A stretch of 64,000 nucleotides of DNA from Mesorhizobium norvegicum. Lineage in GTDB: Bacteria > Pseudomonadota > Alphaproteobacteria > Rhizobiales > Rhizobiaceae. The stretch's first letter is position 1, and every line of letters starts with the position of its first letter. The position numbers and the translations under genes are program-made. A model generated the notes under the pieces. That model did not search any database and was not told the DNA's origin. It was given only the letters and a program-made list of their open reading frames with translations. Positions 53,101-59,615 of the stretch are shown piece by piece. Location of the stretch: contig NZ_SMYZ01000039.1 in assembly GCF_004919685.1 (NCBI RefSeq), positions 77,148 through 141,147 of the forward strand, written 5' to 3'.

Positions 53101-54071
53101 ACATCGCCGCGCACCCGTTCGTTGACGCGCTTGCGCAGGCCTTCGCTGACTGGATAGACCGGGTCCGCCTCGCTGATGGCCCCGGTCGTGTCCGAGCCAT
53201 GGCCGGGATTGAACGGGATGTTCAGCCGCACGCTGCCGGCGAATTGGGTGTCGTCACGATTGTCGTTGCGGACCTCGCCGGCGAGCACCAGTTCGGTGCC
53301 GCTGCCGAAGACATCGCCAATCGTGTATTCGAAGCCGGCCTTGGCGCCGGTGACGCTGCGGTCGTTGCCGTGCGGGTCCTCGAAATGATAGCCGCCGATA
53401 TCCAGGCGCAGCGAATGCTTGTCGGGCAGGTTGATCGGCACCTGCGCGCCGACCTCGCCTTCGATGCCCCATGCCGCGTAGTCGCGGTGATCAAGGACCG
53501 AGATCTGCTCGATCAGCTGGTTGCCGACCATCGACAGGGTGGAACTCGCCGAGTGATCGGTCGAGTCGCCCTTGATCGGCAGATAGACGTTCACATGCGC
53601 GTCGAAATGCGGTGTGATCGCTTCGGCGCCGAGCGTGGCTGATGTGAACTGGTTGGAGTTGTAGTTTTCGACGTTGAGATAGGCGTAGCCGCCGATCATC
53701 AGGTCCGGGTTGACAATGCGGCGAATGCCGAGGCCGACATCCTGGCCGAAACTGTCCTTGAAATCATGCTTGGCCCGGACATCCAGAAACAGCACTGATT
53801 CGGCCGTCTGCTTGAGCGGGATGAAGCCTTCGAGCGCGGCGTTGCCGCCATTGTTGTCGGCGCCGATGATGGCGCGGATCTGCGGCTGCCATAGACCGTT
53901 CGGATCGCCATGGGCGGCCATGCCGGAAAGGCCGAGCGCCAGCGTCGTAAGCGCCGTCGTCTTCCACAGATGCCTTGCAATTCGTGAACGGCCATAGCCG
54001 GCGCGCACGCGGAAATCCTTCCCACGCGCCGCCATCTCACCAACTTGCCGAGAATTCTCGGTAGTTCCCAT
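41133..54071 (-). CDS. Giant inverse autotransporter with beta-helix passenger, 4,312 residues
   Basis: An outer-membrane adhesin-like protein. An extended signal sequence (basic region, then WKTTALTTLALGLSGMAAHG) is followed by an intimin/invasin-type beta-barrel at about residues 60-330 (IGADNNGGNAALEGFIPL, GIRRIVNPDLMIGGYAYL, GEVGAQVPINLPD). The barrel is N-terminal, as in type Ve secretion. The rest, nearly 4,000 residues, is Gly/Thr/Ser/Asn-rich with short turns such as GNG, TGT and GGTI, typical of a right-handed parallel beta-helix. Related modules recur near residues 354, 795, 1270, 2056 and 2870 (…VLVNNGT…, LADGQ, FGNG). I saw no cysteine and no LysM domain or C-terminal lectin cap. 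It probably mediates attachment or aggregation. AAGGA precedes the ATG; ATG at codon 14 is an alternative. Confidence 0.85.
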   Translation of the reverse strand: MGTTENSRQVGEMAARGKDFRVRAGYGRSRIARHLWKTTALTTLALGLSGMAAHGDPNGLWQPQIRAIIGADNNGGNAALEGFIPLKQTAESVLFLDVRAKHDFKDSFGQDVGLGIRRIVNPDLMIGGYAYLNVENYNSNQFTSATLGAEAITPHFDAHVNVYLPIKGDSTDHSASSTLSMVGNQLIEQISVLDHRDYAAWGIEGEVGAQVPINLPDKHSLRLDIGGYHFEDPHGNDRSVTGAKAGFEYTIGDVFGSGTELVLAGEVRNDNRDDTQFAGSVRLNIPFNPGHGSDTTGAISEADPVYPVSEGLRKRVNERVRGDVGVRIQSQTLTGGSGTRVAINAATNAAFGKFYFADGGLAGAGTQADPTTLDDAVTKAGSGGFVVALGGNGNLTTGGVTLANGQTVIGGGENVTAKLFGGGTSTFNLGGSDGTIQGTNVANPVIRLGNGNTLNGITITGGADGILGNNITGATLTNVTVTGAGGNGADFTGTSTGITGSNFTATGNGLDGLHIDGDGTYNFTGTTLLQGNLDDGLDITGKGTYTFAIINAKDNADRGITVQGTPPGSGTFTTTGGTVSGNGGIAVFIDPITAHVVLDSITQTGGTSGVVLENVSGSFTVNGATTISNTSGPAIAISDSPATIRFGDINVTNPGADGISFAGVNAAVAAGNIVISGLGVGTGLDFSGAKTNFTAQSLNITGTGAAGSIGIDLTSPSAGGATIIITNGGVIANVDTGVRFGIAGSLANSANAEFTFGGGSIAGITASLDARGLNQTLGHYAFGSTTFSGPQLFDPQNVIFIGSSATGSGDGSSLANLAAVGTADGITDSDAIFVLVNDGTAIDATGGFSLSAGQTLASFGNGRTFSLGGVPVNVTGDNVEHDVPISDAGGAATLTNSGAGDVVTLANNSSLLDFNISGGGGNGVHGSGVSAVTISGLSVSGAGLNGVLFDGTNNVTGSNLSSSGNGGAGLSIQGDGTYAFGGTTTLSDNTGDGLLINGNGTYGFGTLNADGNGGSGVNATSTGAGHLSTTGGTISNNTTSAFSATNIGLGVTLGSIGQVGGTTGVSLSGITGSFSVTGPTTIDSTTGDGISISGSAATVGFSGDVFVTQVLGNGIALSGNSGAVSFGYTEIGLPGLNGIDVQGVNGTIGFGNIYMGGVEATGLDLSGSRSTFTATSLNIFGGATSTGIDLSGTTGGSVTIGTGGISTDTGAQMGTHGAAGTTANTTFSFGAAGGASISGTTASLDMRGLSPGSGTYAFNTTVLNGPQLFDIANVIYVGSANTGLGDGSSVNDLINATAADALAAPANTIFVLVNNGTGNIDTDGDGFTLADGQSIVSFANGASVDLGSPPANVTGTNVISGTQVQDDPFGNGGATLDNAAGNTIDLANGNAVKNLTVSSSGFAIDGTGSNGATIDGVTISAATIGLRLDGTTGTVTANNLTIQSASLTGIALINSSATLNFTGNTKITGATSVALFANDFDGSASFDDLDITGGGYGVSIRNTSSGTLTFGAGSSITNTGNAAFDVVNSSPNVTYSGTINQATAASAVHISGMTGGTATFGGKITANTGAAAAIDLSGNTGATINFTGGLDLTTDGGFAFSAINGGTLTVTGSSNTVATGLGPDEKGIQIAGMTIGAAGVNFSSVTVDGSGGGVSTGIAISNTSGGNVTFGGVDLYRISGVAISLNNVASGTYSFNGTTKIDTVVGGGPGFLVQNSAATVNVSNLVTTNIAGSDVSLTNNTGTIGIGGTITNSGTGDGVVVSGGSATITVSAGISSSAGTPGAAVKVDGTTGGSVAFSGNVTSTGTGNLFAIGSSLNPVGGAISFTGSTLSATGGGSAVVAGLAGTATLNVTAPLSITNATATGLSVANVASTASATFGAVTVSGATGNGIDITNNAGAVTFGTTSVTMGSTVGPAGINFALTNADVTFGTTNVTLGAGANQTGIDFSGSSTTADFGLTTITGTGDLTSRGIDLSSTTGNKVITFLRGSEIKTVGIGVDLSSGLTTATSADATFTFGDGDSTDGLQSKITITALGGYTVNTVGLDPTKGSYDFDDVFFTGSANLASAAGSVTLVSQSGGFIAAGTTGNLSMGVNTISLAAADALTGAQNFAFVGTIDLGATAFTLDSGQTIAGFGNGSVVSTGTIQPANVHGNLGATGGNITGDEAVVSGTANLMQLLGDNAVRNTAFDFSGATGAAFLIDQSAVGFSNAGGITIEGVTISNVAVGQTAVKVVGLDSNLSVINNNINVAGTLLDVDGGTGTISVSRGFLPNAGPAGTLTGGGINIANRTGGAVTFTDQVTINGGGVAISGGSGAAAVNFNGGLAITASTATGLSLAGLNSLTVADAGTTTIDATGQTALSLQGTVNASGVHFDSVTSTNAGTQGVLISSASGGAVDLDAVTVTTSNGAGIEILNSAGTYTFGNTTIDNSQSFGRGVNIENAAGVTSATFDGTLAITTATGTGLRVVGGATPANTSVSFTGAGIKNITAQAGEAVDITSANVNGTLTSTSATFGAGHGINLQNLTGTLNLGVGTLNNLGAGAAFNVGSGAVLSGGSAVVSYAGAIASNGTGAAVSIQQLTGGSVTLSGNLTDTNAAGGGQIVVANINNGIAATVTFSGATKQIQSGATDGVNLVSNINGTIDFSNGGLAINTTSGIGFIAQVGGTISVGGTTNTITSTGNALSLNTVTVGSGINFNSVSTSSGVVTGIGLTNVASSGGAINLGTVNLQGVSSRGVDVTGTLGAALNFNSLSIGLDSTTAVAFDLNGATINAPITANDFDVTNPVGAGTSIGIDLRGATGGQVVRLGDAVVGGNSSSITGVNTGVYLDSATNLAFTYGDGETATDQNSTIGAAIGIDATSAPVAGTYNFQDVYFQSAPGLGFGVGRIYFVGASPTGDGTGRDQSNLATLTTAEAASGATDVLVLVNNGGTITAAGTNVDNTLVLDANEQVRGFGNGNINLAMSVPSTIQLANNSIAIVDQTPDGAATLTTSAGNNAITLGASGNIIDGFILDGSPAGAARGIKDNGGGASGTIISNMTIRNFLTAGVEITPSTNTTIDHVTFAGNATDVIVNALNTTISNVSSTGATGIAFDIRNTTGTTTLTNLNVTTASTGTGIVFGGGSGPQGTITGTNVDVTGGAGGGIKVTGGNAAITFDAASFVGVPDTSSGTAVTITGRSGGSFAFAGSVVANGGASGISVSGATAANTVSFTGAVGLGTVTTLTGTAVSINNNGTASTVGFSNLGIVTSGTTGFSATNAGTVNVTTGTVSSTNAQAVDLLNVAAGITFTSTTSTGGVYNVSASNVTGTVALGSGALSGATSVALIVNSGTTAVSYSGSVTKTDGTGLGVAVANRLAGAGLVSLSGNLTVDTSNTGIAIDNNAGGSVTLSGASNSLTGTGTGIAITNNTGGTYTVSGASYDINLTGAGIGVNLAGNSSPVTMNFSGGGLKIATATGTGFSATGAGTVSVTGIGNSITTTSGVAMNLQGITVAGSGLNFASTNKGAGGTSAVVMNGVAGTGSVNLGTGSLIGGIGATIFIGDGAGGANTGGTAGLIYAGGITSGTGRAIDIQDRMAGAQNITLSGNISHIVSGQTGIFLADNAAGTITFSGGTKTISSVSATAVSIANTGASVVFNGGGLNINTTSGTGLDISGTGTATISGGLNTVNTTTGTAFANLGGSATITSDAALTTSGAGRVVDIQNRTANNVTLLGNVINMGPGALGLRVQNVTGGTITFSGAKMLTTAANTAVNLNSNTGGTIDFTGGGMTISTTSGTGFSATGGGTVTVQGIVNTITTTGGTALNVANTTIGGSGLTFQSISANGGTNGIVLNNTGLAAGNGGLTVTGTGVTAGSGGTIQNTVQGALFTSTKNLSLSNMNFTNANSGNGTVNNIDTATFNSAAMAAINMSGVSTATFTNLAVVGNGGTGGAQVGINGQNVSNLTIANSTVTGFGDNVGEGNVKLWNLSGTSAVTNSTFGFVPGDATGGENLFEVRNTSGTLTLNVTGSTFQNTRDSANGSGGIAITTTGTATATVNVSNSNFLNLKTSGFEGFARQTSTLNVNITDGGTVGNGNTFDPTGTNQLSRAIGLNAQDTAHLTFNINRNKKIYGSGGPVINIYGQDSANIQGRINNNGDIQNNNTSATSVGGPIFIHTTSTAATAVVEIIGNTILNNGSSPSIEADVVGQGGASDHGTMDITIRNNTLTFAGRNLTDSNLFNDGIYLTSGASNSDATTMTANVQGNTVTGITGPSGNVAFVIGNFGGPSANFYLEGFTTDVATTWSSRGNTPGASVLDNGGVFGAIPAGHNGGATITPSNPNQ

Positions 54072-54304
54072 CCCTGGCGAGTCCTTCTGGGACTACACGT
54101 GCCCCGTGTAAATTCTTACTCGAATTCTATTGTATAGCGAGTCCTGGACTCCCCGATTTCTAGGGCTTTCCTCCAAAATTGCTCGCTGTGTCCGAAAGGT
54201 CACAGTATTTTTGCCGGCTTGCTTGGTTCCGGTCCGCCTTTCGAAACAGTCCCGAGTGTTGTATCAAGCCCCACCAACGAGAATACCTGGCAGGGCGAGG
54301 AAAC

Positions 54305-54877
54305 ATGCAAGCCATCCGACAAAAGAACATGGCACTTATTTTAGCGAAAGCTAATCTACTTGGCGTGGTCGCTGGGTTCGCCGTCCTGTCGCTGGTGCTG
54401 GCCGCCGCCGGGCCAGCCCTTGCCGAAGACGCCAAGCCGGCCGAAGCAAAGCCCGCCGACGCCAATCCATGGGCGATCAATTGCTCCAGCGGTTCATCGA
54501 CGGCCGAGCTTCAGTGTCAGGTGTCGCAAAACCTGACCGAAGCCAAGACCGGTCAGCGTGTGCTGACCGTGACCGTGCGCCGCGACAAGGGCAATGGCAG
54601 CCTGGCCATGCTGCTCGCTTTGCCGCACGGCCTGTTCCTGCCGTCCGGCGCCTCCTACCAGATCGACCAGGGGCAGAAGACGACGATTGCCATCCAGACC
54701 AGCGACCAGAACGGCGCCTATGCCGCCACCCCGCTGTCGGCGGACCTCATCGCCGCCATGAAGTCCGGGACCAATCTGAACATCGGCATGGAATCGGTCA
54801 CCCGCAAGCCGGTCACCATCCCGGTGTCGCTGGCTGGCTTCACGGCCGCCGTCGCCAAGCTGGAATCCATCAAATAG
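54305..54877 (+). CDS. Invasion-associated locus B (IalB) family protein
   Basis: A 190-residue secreted protein. A signal peptide ends at ALAEDAKP, then a short Ala/Lys/Pro linker, then the IalB domain: WAINCSSGSSTAELQCQVSQ (paired Cys), RVLTVTVRRD, LLALPHGLFLPSGASYQID, then GTNLNIGM. IalB homologues are periplasmic or outer-membrane-associated and are widespread in alphaproteobacteria; the name comes from Bartonella, where the locus affects erythrocyte invasion. The ATG has GAGGAAAC upstream. It is divergent from the giant autotransporter, with 233 nt between, so the two might share control. An ATG 24 nt later is an alternative start. Confidence 0.9.
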   Translation: MQAIRQKNMALILAKANLLGVVAGFAVLSLVLAAAGPALAEDAKPAEAKPADANPWAINCSSGSSTAELQCQVSQNLTEAKTGQRVLTVTVRRDKGNGSLAMLLALPHGLFLPSGASYQIDQGQKTTIAIQTSDQNGAYAATPLSADLIAAMKSGTNLNIGMESVTRKPVTIPVSLAGFTAAVAKLESIK

Positions 54878-54947
54878 GGATTTCGCCATTCGTTTGGGCT
54901 GCGTCCACGGATCGGATGCTTTGGCGATTGGCGGGAACATCAATCAC

Positions 54948-55134
54948 TTCGTCATCCACGGGCGGAGCAAGGAGCGCAGCGACGCTGCGCAGACCCGAGG
55001 ATCCATGCCGCGACTTCCGGGCGTCGCTACGGCGCAAAATTCTGCTCCGCTGCACTCCACGGCTGAGATCGCGGCATGGATCCCAGGGTCTCCGCGACGC
55101 CGCTTCGCGGCTGCTCCGCCCTGGGATGACGAAG
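54948..55134. repeat. Dispersed palindromic repeat, family B, copy 1
   Basis: About 187 bp with inverted ends (CGTCATCC...GGATGACG) and inner arms (GGATCCATGCCGCGAC against a GCGGCATGGATCC arm). The second copy lies at 56541-56727. It fills most of the 372-nt gap between ialB and the peptidase gene. Confidence 0.85.
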
Positions 55135-55249
55135 TGAAGAGCGTCTCCGCTAGTCTTCAAAGCATGCAGTGCATCGGTACAGCGAGAAACTCGCTTGATT
55201 GTCCATACCCGGAATGCTCCGTTGCCGCTTCGGACATTCGGAGAAACCC

Positions 55250-56494
55250 ATGACAGGCTTCGTCGACCGCCAGCGCGCGGCGCAACTGATGGACCGCGCC
55301 GGCATCGAGGCGCTGGTGCTGTGCGCGCCCGAGGCCTTCCACTATGCGACCGGAGCCTCGATCGGCCCGGCGGGACTGTTCCGGCGCGCCGGCGCCGGCT
55401 TCGTCGTCATCCCGGCTGCCCAGGACCTGCCGATCGGCGTCGTGGCGGCGGATTTCAATGCGGCACAGTTGCAACGGGCTCTGCCGGACACTGTCATCCG
55501 CAGCCACCCGATCTGGATCGAAACCGCCACGCTTGACCCCTCGACCTCAGGGCAAGGGCTGGCGCAACGCATCGAGGTCGGCCTTGCCTCATCCGGCCGG
55601 GCGCCTGGTTTTTCTCGACCCGCGACATTCGAACTCGTCCATTCCGTCCGCGAGCTGAAGCAGATCCTGGCAGGGTTCGGACTCGAGCGCGCAACGATCG
55701 GCGTCGATCTTGATTTCATCGCTACCGCCGATTTCTCGGCCATGCAGGCGCTGCTGCCGGGCTGCACGATGGTCGACGGCTCGGCCGTTTTCGATCGGTT
55801 GCGAGCCATCAAGTCGCAACGCGAGATCGACCTGCTGCAGCAAGGCATCATCCTGTCGGAAGCCGGGCTGGACCGGCTGCAAGTAGATGCCATGGCCGGC
55901 ATGCGCCAGGCCGATCTCATTGCCCTCTACCGGGAAGGTGTCGCCACGGCGGCGTCCGGCCTGTCGCATCCGGTTGCGACAGCTGAATATGTGACGCTCG
56001 GCGCCCGAGCCAAAAGCGCCGATGCGAAAGCCATGCCCGGCGATCCGCTGAAGTGCGACATGGTCTGCACGGTGGGCGGCTACGCCTCCGACATGTCGCG
56101 CAACTTCACCTTCGGACCGCCATCCACCGACCAGGCCGAGCTGCATGCCATCGCCGAGCGGGCCTTTGAGGACGGGCTGGCATCCCTTATTCCAGGAACC
56201 ACGCTCGCCCATGTGCATCGCGTCGCCACCGACAGCCTGGCACGGCAAGGGCTGCGCTTCTACCGCCGCGGTCATTTCGGCCATGGCGTCGGCCAGTCGG
56301 TCTTCTCAGAACAATGGCCGTTCATCGCGGCCGACAGCGATGTCGTGATCGAAGCCGGCATGGTGCTGGCCTTCGAGATCCCGCTCTACATCGACGGCCT
56401 CGCCAGCTTCAATCTCGAGGACCAGTTCCTGATCACGCCGGACGGACCTGTTGCCATGAACCGCCTGCCGAGGCGGCTGGAGACAATCGGTTAG
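55250..56494 (+). CDS. M24-family (Xaa-Pro aminopeptidase/creatinase-like) hydrolase
   Basis: A 414-residue protein with a creatinase-type N-terminal domain (AGIEALVLCAPEAFHYATGA) and the pita-bread metallopeptidase domain. Metal ligands: D270 and D281 in CDMVCTVGGYASDMSR (11 residues apart, as in PepP), His in HFGHGVG (342/345), and two Glu in EIPLY and LEDQF. The pattern fits a two-metal Xaa-Pro peptidase, but creatinase-fold hydrolases acting on small amides are also possible. GGAGAA precedes the ATG. It is convergent with the amidase gene and may belong functionally to the same uptake/catabolic locus. Confidence 0.87.
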   Translation: MTGFVDRQRAAQLMDRAGIEALVLCAPEAFHYATGASIGPAGLFRRAGAGFVVIPAAQDLPIGVVAADFNAAQLQRALPDTVIRSHPIWIETATLDPSTSGQGLAQRIEVGLASSGRAPGFSRPATFELVHSVRELKQILAGFGLERATIGVDLDFIATADFSAMQALLPGCTMVDGSAVFDRLRAIKSQREIDLLQQGIILSEAGLDRLQVDAMAGMRQADLIALYREGVATAASGLSHPVATAEYVTLGARAKSADAKAMPGDPLKCDMVCTVGGYASDMSRNFTFGPPSTDQAELHAIAERAFEDGLASLIPGTTLAHVHRVATDSLARQGLRFYRRGHFGHGVGQSVFSEQWPFIAADSDVVIEAGMVLAFEIPLYIDGLASFNLEDQFLITPDGPVAMNRLPRRLETIG

Positions 56495-56540
56495 CCGACT
56501 TCAAGTCTGCAACGCCGGAGGTTGGCCAAAGCCTCTCCAC

Positions 56541-56727
56541 CTCGTCATCCACGGGCGGAGCAGGAGCGAAGCTCCGTCGCGGAGACCCGAGGATCCATGC
56601 CGTGACCTTGGCCGAGGAATGCAGCGGAGCAGAACTCTGCACCGTAGCGACGCTTTGAAGTCGCGGCATGGATCCTCGGGTCTGCGCTGCGTCGCTGCGC
56701 TCCTTGCTCCGCCCGTGGATGACGAAA
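56541..56727. repeat. Dispersed palindromic repeat, family B, copy 2
   Basis: Same architecture as 54948-55134: CGTCATCC/GGATGACG ends, GGATCCATGCCG and CGGCATGGATCC inner arms. It lies between the convergent peptidase and amidase genes, where it could act as a two-way terminator. The two copies bracket the peptidase gene. Confidence 0.85.
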
Positions 56728-56793
56728 CGATAGGCGATTCGGCCAATCTCGAAGTCGTGTGATTCGAACCGCCAAAACCTCCATGCCAAGCAT

Positions 56794-58230
56794 CTAAGCA
56801 CTCACCGGCGGCCGCCTCTCCTTCCACGGCATCTCCTGCTCGAGCTGCGCCGACGCGGCCAGCACCGTCGCCTCGTCGCCGTAGCGGCCGACCAATTGGA
56901 CGCCGATCGGCACGCCGCCTTTCGACCAGCCGAGCGGCAGCGAGATCGCCGGCTGGCCGGAAATGTTGAAGGGGAAGGCAAACACCGAGTCCGCCCATTT
57001 GGCATTGTAGCGGTCGATGTCGGTTTCCGACATGTCGTAGTAGCCGAACGGGCGCGGCAGCTGGGTGAGCGTCGGGGTTATGAAGAGATCGTAAGCGCCG
57101 AGGTCGCCGACGATGTCGCGGCCGATCTGCCTGAGCTGTTCGACATCGGAGATGTGCGTGGTACCGCTGGTCGAGCGGCCGCGCTCGATGATCGCAAAGG
57201 TCACCGCCTCCACGTCGTTTGGCGTCACCGGCCGGCCTATCACCGTTTCAAGGTAGTCGAAGGTCGCCGCCGTCTGCACGCAGGTCATGTTGGTGTAGGT
57301 CTTCCACACCTTGATGGCGTCGAGCGGCATGTCGTGCTCCTCGACATCGTGCCCGAGACGCTCGAGCGCCGCGACGGTCGCCAGTACCGCGGCCTTCACC
57401 TCCGGATCGATCGCGGTGCCGTTGGGCGGTTTGACGGAAAAGCCGATGCGCAGTTGCTTTGGCGCCCGCGCCGACAGGCTGAGCCAAGAACCGTTGGGAA
57501 CCGGCGGCGTATAGGGGTCGCCCGGCAGCGCGCCGGCGACCGCATCGAGATAGGCCGCCGTGTCGCGCACGGTGCGCGAACAGCACAGAAAGTAGGCGCC
57601 GCCATACCAATAGTCGCCGAACGGCGCGAGGCTGACGCGGCCGCGCGACGGTTTTAGTCCGACGATGCCGCAGCAGGAGGCCGGGATGCGGATCGAACCG
57701 GCGCCATCGCTGGCCTCGGCGATCGGCACCATGCGCGAGGCGATGGCCGCGGCAGCACCGCCACTCGAGCCGCCCGGCGTGATGCCTTCCTTCCACGGGT
57801 TCTTGGTGACACCGTAGAGTTTTGGTTCCGTGGTGATCGACCAGCCGTTTTCCGGCGCGTTCGACTTGCCGACCAGCACCAGGCCGGCCGCCTTCATGCG
57901 GCGAACCACTTCGGTATCGAAGTCGGCGACGACGTCTTTCAGGTAGAAGCTCGAATTGGTGTTTGGCGCGCCCGTCCAGGACGAAGCCAGCTCCTTGAGC
58001 AGGAACGGCACGCCGGCGAAGGGCGCTGATGTGTCGACCGTCTGCGCCTGGGCGCGCGCCATGTCGTAGAGGCGGTGAATGACCGCGTTGAGCGCCGGGT
58101 TGAGCCGCTCGACCAGCGTGATCGCTGCCTCCACCAGTTCCGCCGGCGAAACCTGGCCGCCGCGCACCAGCCCGGCCAGGTCGAGCGCGTCGGACTCGGC
58201 ATAGGTTTTCAGCAGACTGTCAGTGACCAT
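56794..58230 (-). CDS. Amidase-signature family hydrolase
   Basis: A 478-residue amidase. The Ser-cisSer-Lys triad is K79 (PFLLKE), S155 (GGSSGG) and S179 (DGAGSIRIP), with the spacing normal for the family. The segments LVGKSNAPENGW and GLKPSRGRVS also fit; the family includes 6-aminohexanoate-cyclic-dimer hydrolases and other broad amidases. No signal peptide is seen. It is last in a minus-strand set with an oxidoreductase and an ABC transporter, so it probably cleaves an amide imported by that transporter. The substrate is unknown. Confidence 0.92.
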   Translation of the reverse strand: MVTDSLLKTYAESDALDLAGLVRGGQVSPAELVEAAITLVERLNPALNAVIHRLYDMARAQAQTVDTSAPFAGVPFLLKELASSWTGAPNTNSSFYLKDVVADFDTEVVRRMKAAGLVLVGKSNAPENGWSITTEPKLYGVTKNPWKEGITPGGSSGGAAAAIASRMVPIAEASDGAGSIRIPASCCGIVGLKPSRGRVSLAPFGDYWYGGAYFLCCSRTVRDTAAYLDAVAGALPGDPYTPPVPNGSWLSLSARAPKQLRIGFSVKPPNGTAIDPEVKAAVLATVAALERLGHDVEEHDMPLDAIKVWKTYTNMTCVQTAATFDYLETVIGRPVTPNDVEAVTFAIIERGRSTSGTTHISDVEQLRQIGRDIVGDLGAYDLFITPTLTQLPRPFGYYDMSETDIDRYNAKWADSVFAFPFNISGQPAISLPLGWSKGGVPIGVQLVGRYGDEATVLAASAQLEQEMPWKERRPPVSA

Positions 58231-58291
58231 GTCTCTCTCCTTCAGCCAATGGCTTTGTGTTGATGCCTCGCAGATAACCGCGTTCGGGCAG

Positions 58292-58423
58292 CGGCCCCCT
58301 CACCCAGCCTCCGCTTCGCTCGGCTGACCTCTCCCCGAGGGGAGAGGAGACTGTCACGCGCTGGCGCCTCCCTCTTCTCCCCAGCGGGGAGAAGGTGGCC
58401 GCGAAGCGGCCGGATGAGGGGGC
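58292..58423. repeat. Dispersed palindromic repeat, family C
   Basis: Inverted ends GCCCCCTCA... and ...TGAGGGGGC enclose two hairpin units (CTCTCCCCGAGGGGAGAG; TTCTCCCCAGCGGGGAGAA). It is related in style to family A but not the same sequence. It occupies the gap between the amidase and oxidoreductase genes. Confidence 0.8.
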
Positions 58424-58443
58424 CTGCCAGCACTCGGATTGCG

Positions 58444-59535
58444 TCAGGCCAGGTCGATGGTCCGCCCGAGCGCGATGCTCTGTTCGGCGGCGAGCACGAT
58501 GCGCAGGCTGTTGACCGCCGCATCCATCTGCTCGGTCAGATCGAGATCCTCGCGGATGGCGCGCAGGAAGAAGGCCTGCTCGCGATCGCAGAGTTCCTGG
58601 TGGCCGGGCTCGTCCTCCATGCTGACGATCTCGTCGGGCTTCGAGAAATTCTTGTCGCCGTCGACCTGCGCGTAATGGATCTTCAGCGCATCGGTCTTGG
58701 TATGGCGGTCGATGTCGGCGGAGTTCGAGACTTCGGCGGCATCAGCCCCGCTGCTCGCCTGCTGTCCGGCGACGATCGAGACCGCACCCTTGGGGCCGAC
58801 CACGTCCTTCACGAAATAGGCCGTCTCGCTCATCATCGGCCCCCAGCCGGCCTCGTACCAGCCGACCGAGCCGTCATCGAAGCTGACGTGCAGATGGCCG
58901 TAATTCTGCTTGTCGGCTTCCGCCCACAATTTGGCGCCGATGCCGTGCACGCGCACCGGCTTGGCGCCGGTCAGCTGGCACATGACGTCGACATAATGCA
59001 CGCCGCAGTCGACGATCGGGATCAGCGAATCGATCAGGTTCTTGTGCCAGTGCCAGGCGCTGCCGCTGCTCTGCTGGTTGAGGTTGAGCCGCATCACCAG
59101 CGGCTTGCCGAGCGTCTTGCCGACCTCGATGAACTTGATCCACGACGGATGGACGCGCAGGATGTAGCCGAGCACCAGCTTGCGGTTCTTGGCCCGCGCC
59201 GCCGCGACGACCTTTTCGGCGTCCTCGTTGTTGGTGGCGAGCGGCTTTTCCATGAACACATGGCAATTGGCCGCGATTGCCTTCAGCGCGTATTCGGCAT
59301 GAGTGTTCGGCCAGCTGTTGATCGAGACGGCGTCGGGTTTCGCCTCCTTCAGCGCCTGGTCGAAATCCTCGTAGAGCGGATAGCCGGCCAGTTCGGCCGG
59401 GATCTTCGTGTTGCTCTTGATCGAGCGGCTCATGATGCCAACGATCTCAAAACCCTCGGAGCGGTGATAGGCGCTGGCATGCGACGCACCCATATTGCCA
59501 AGACCCACCACCAGCACTTTTACCTTGTCGGCCAT
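58444..59535 (-). CDS. Gfo/Idh/MocA family oxidoreductase
   Basis: A 363-residue NAD(P)-dependent dehydrogenase. The N-terminal Rossmann fold starts VKVLVVGLGNMGASHASAY (GxGxxG), and the EKP motif is in HVFMEKPLATNNEDA. The C-terminal beta-sheet domain follows, with the conserved active-site region VDCGVHYVDVMCQLTG. Family members oxidise sugars, inositols and related polyols or imines. It lies 213 nt upstream of the amidase gene and 268 nt downstream of the transporter genes, with repeats in both gaps. The substrate is unknown, but context suggests it acts on the product imported by the ABC system. Confidence 0.93.
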   Translation of the reverse strand: MADKVKVLVVGLGNMGASHASAYHRSEGFEIVGIMSRSIKSNTKIPAELAGYPLYEDFDQALKEAKPDAVSINSWPNTHAEYALKAIAANCHVFMEKPLATNNEDAEKVVAAARAKNRKLVLGYILRVHPSWIKFIEVGKTLGKPLVMRLNLNQQSSGSAWHWHKNLIDSLIPIVDCGVHYVDVMCQLTGAKPVRVHGIGAKLWAEADKQNYGHLHVSFDDGSVGWYEAGWGPMMSETAYFVKDVVGPKGAVSIVAGQQASSGADAAEVSNSADIDRHTKTDALKIHYAQVDGDKNFSKPDEIVSMEDEPGHQELCDREQAFFLRAIREDLDLTEQMDAAVNSLRIVLAAEQSIALGRTIDLA

Positions 59536-59615
59536 GTCAGCCTCCCAAATTCTTGATCGGATCGCGGACGGCGAGCCGCCGCATGTATGTTTCGACGGGC
59601 AATTACGTCAGGTCG

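Noticed and set aside
58414..59556. Plus-strand open frame of 380 codons opposite the oxidoreductase
   Set aside because: The minus strand encodes a clear Gfo/Idh/MocA protein over the same bases. The 425-codon frame at 59711-60988 is likewise a shadow of the binding protein.
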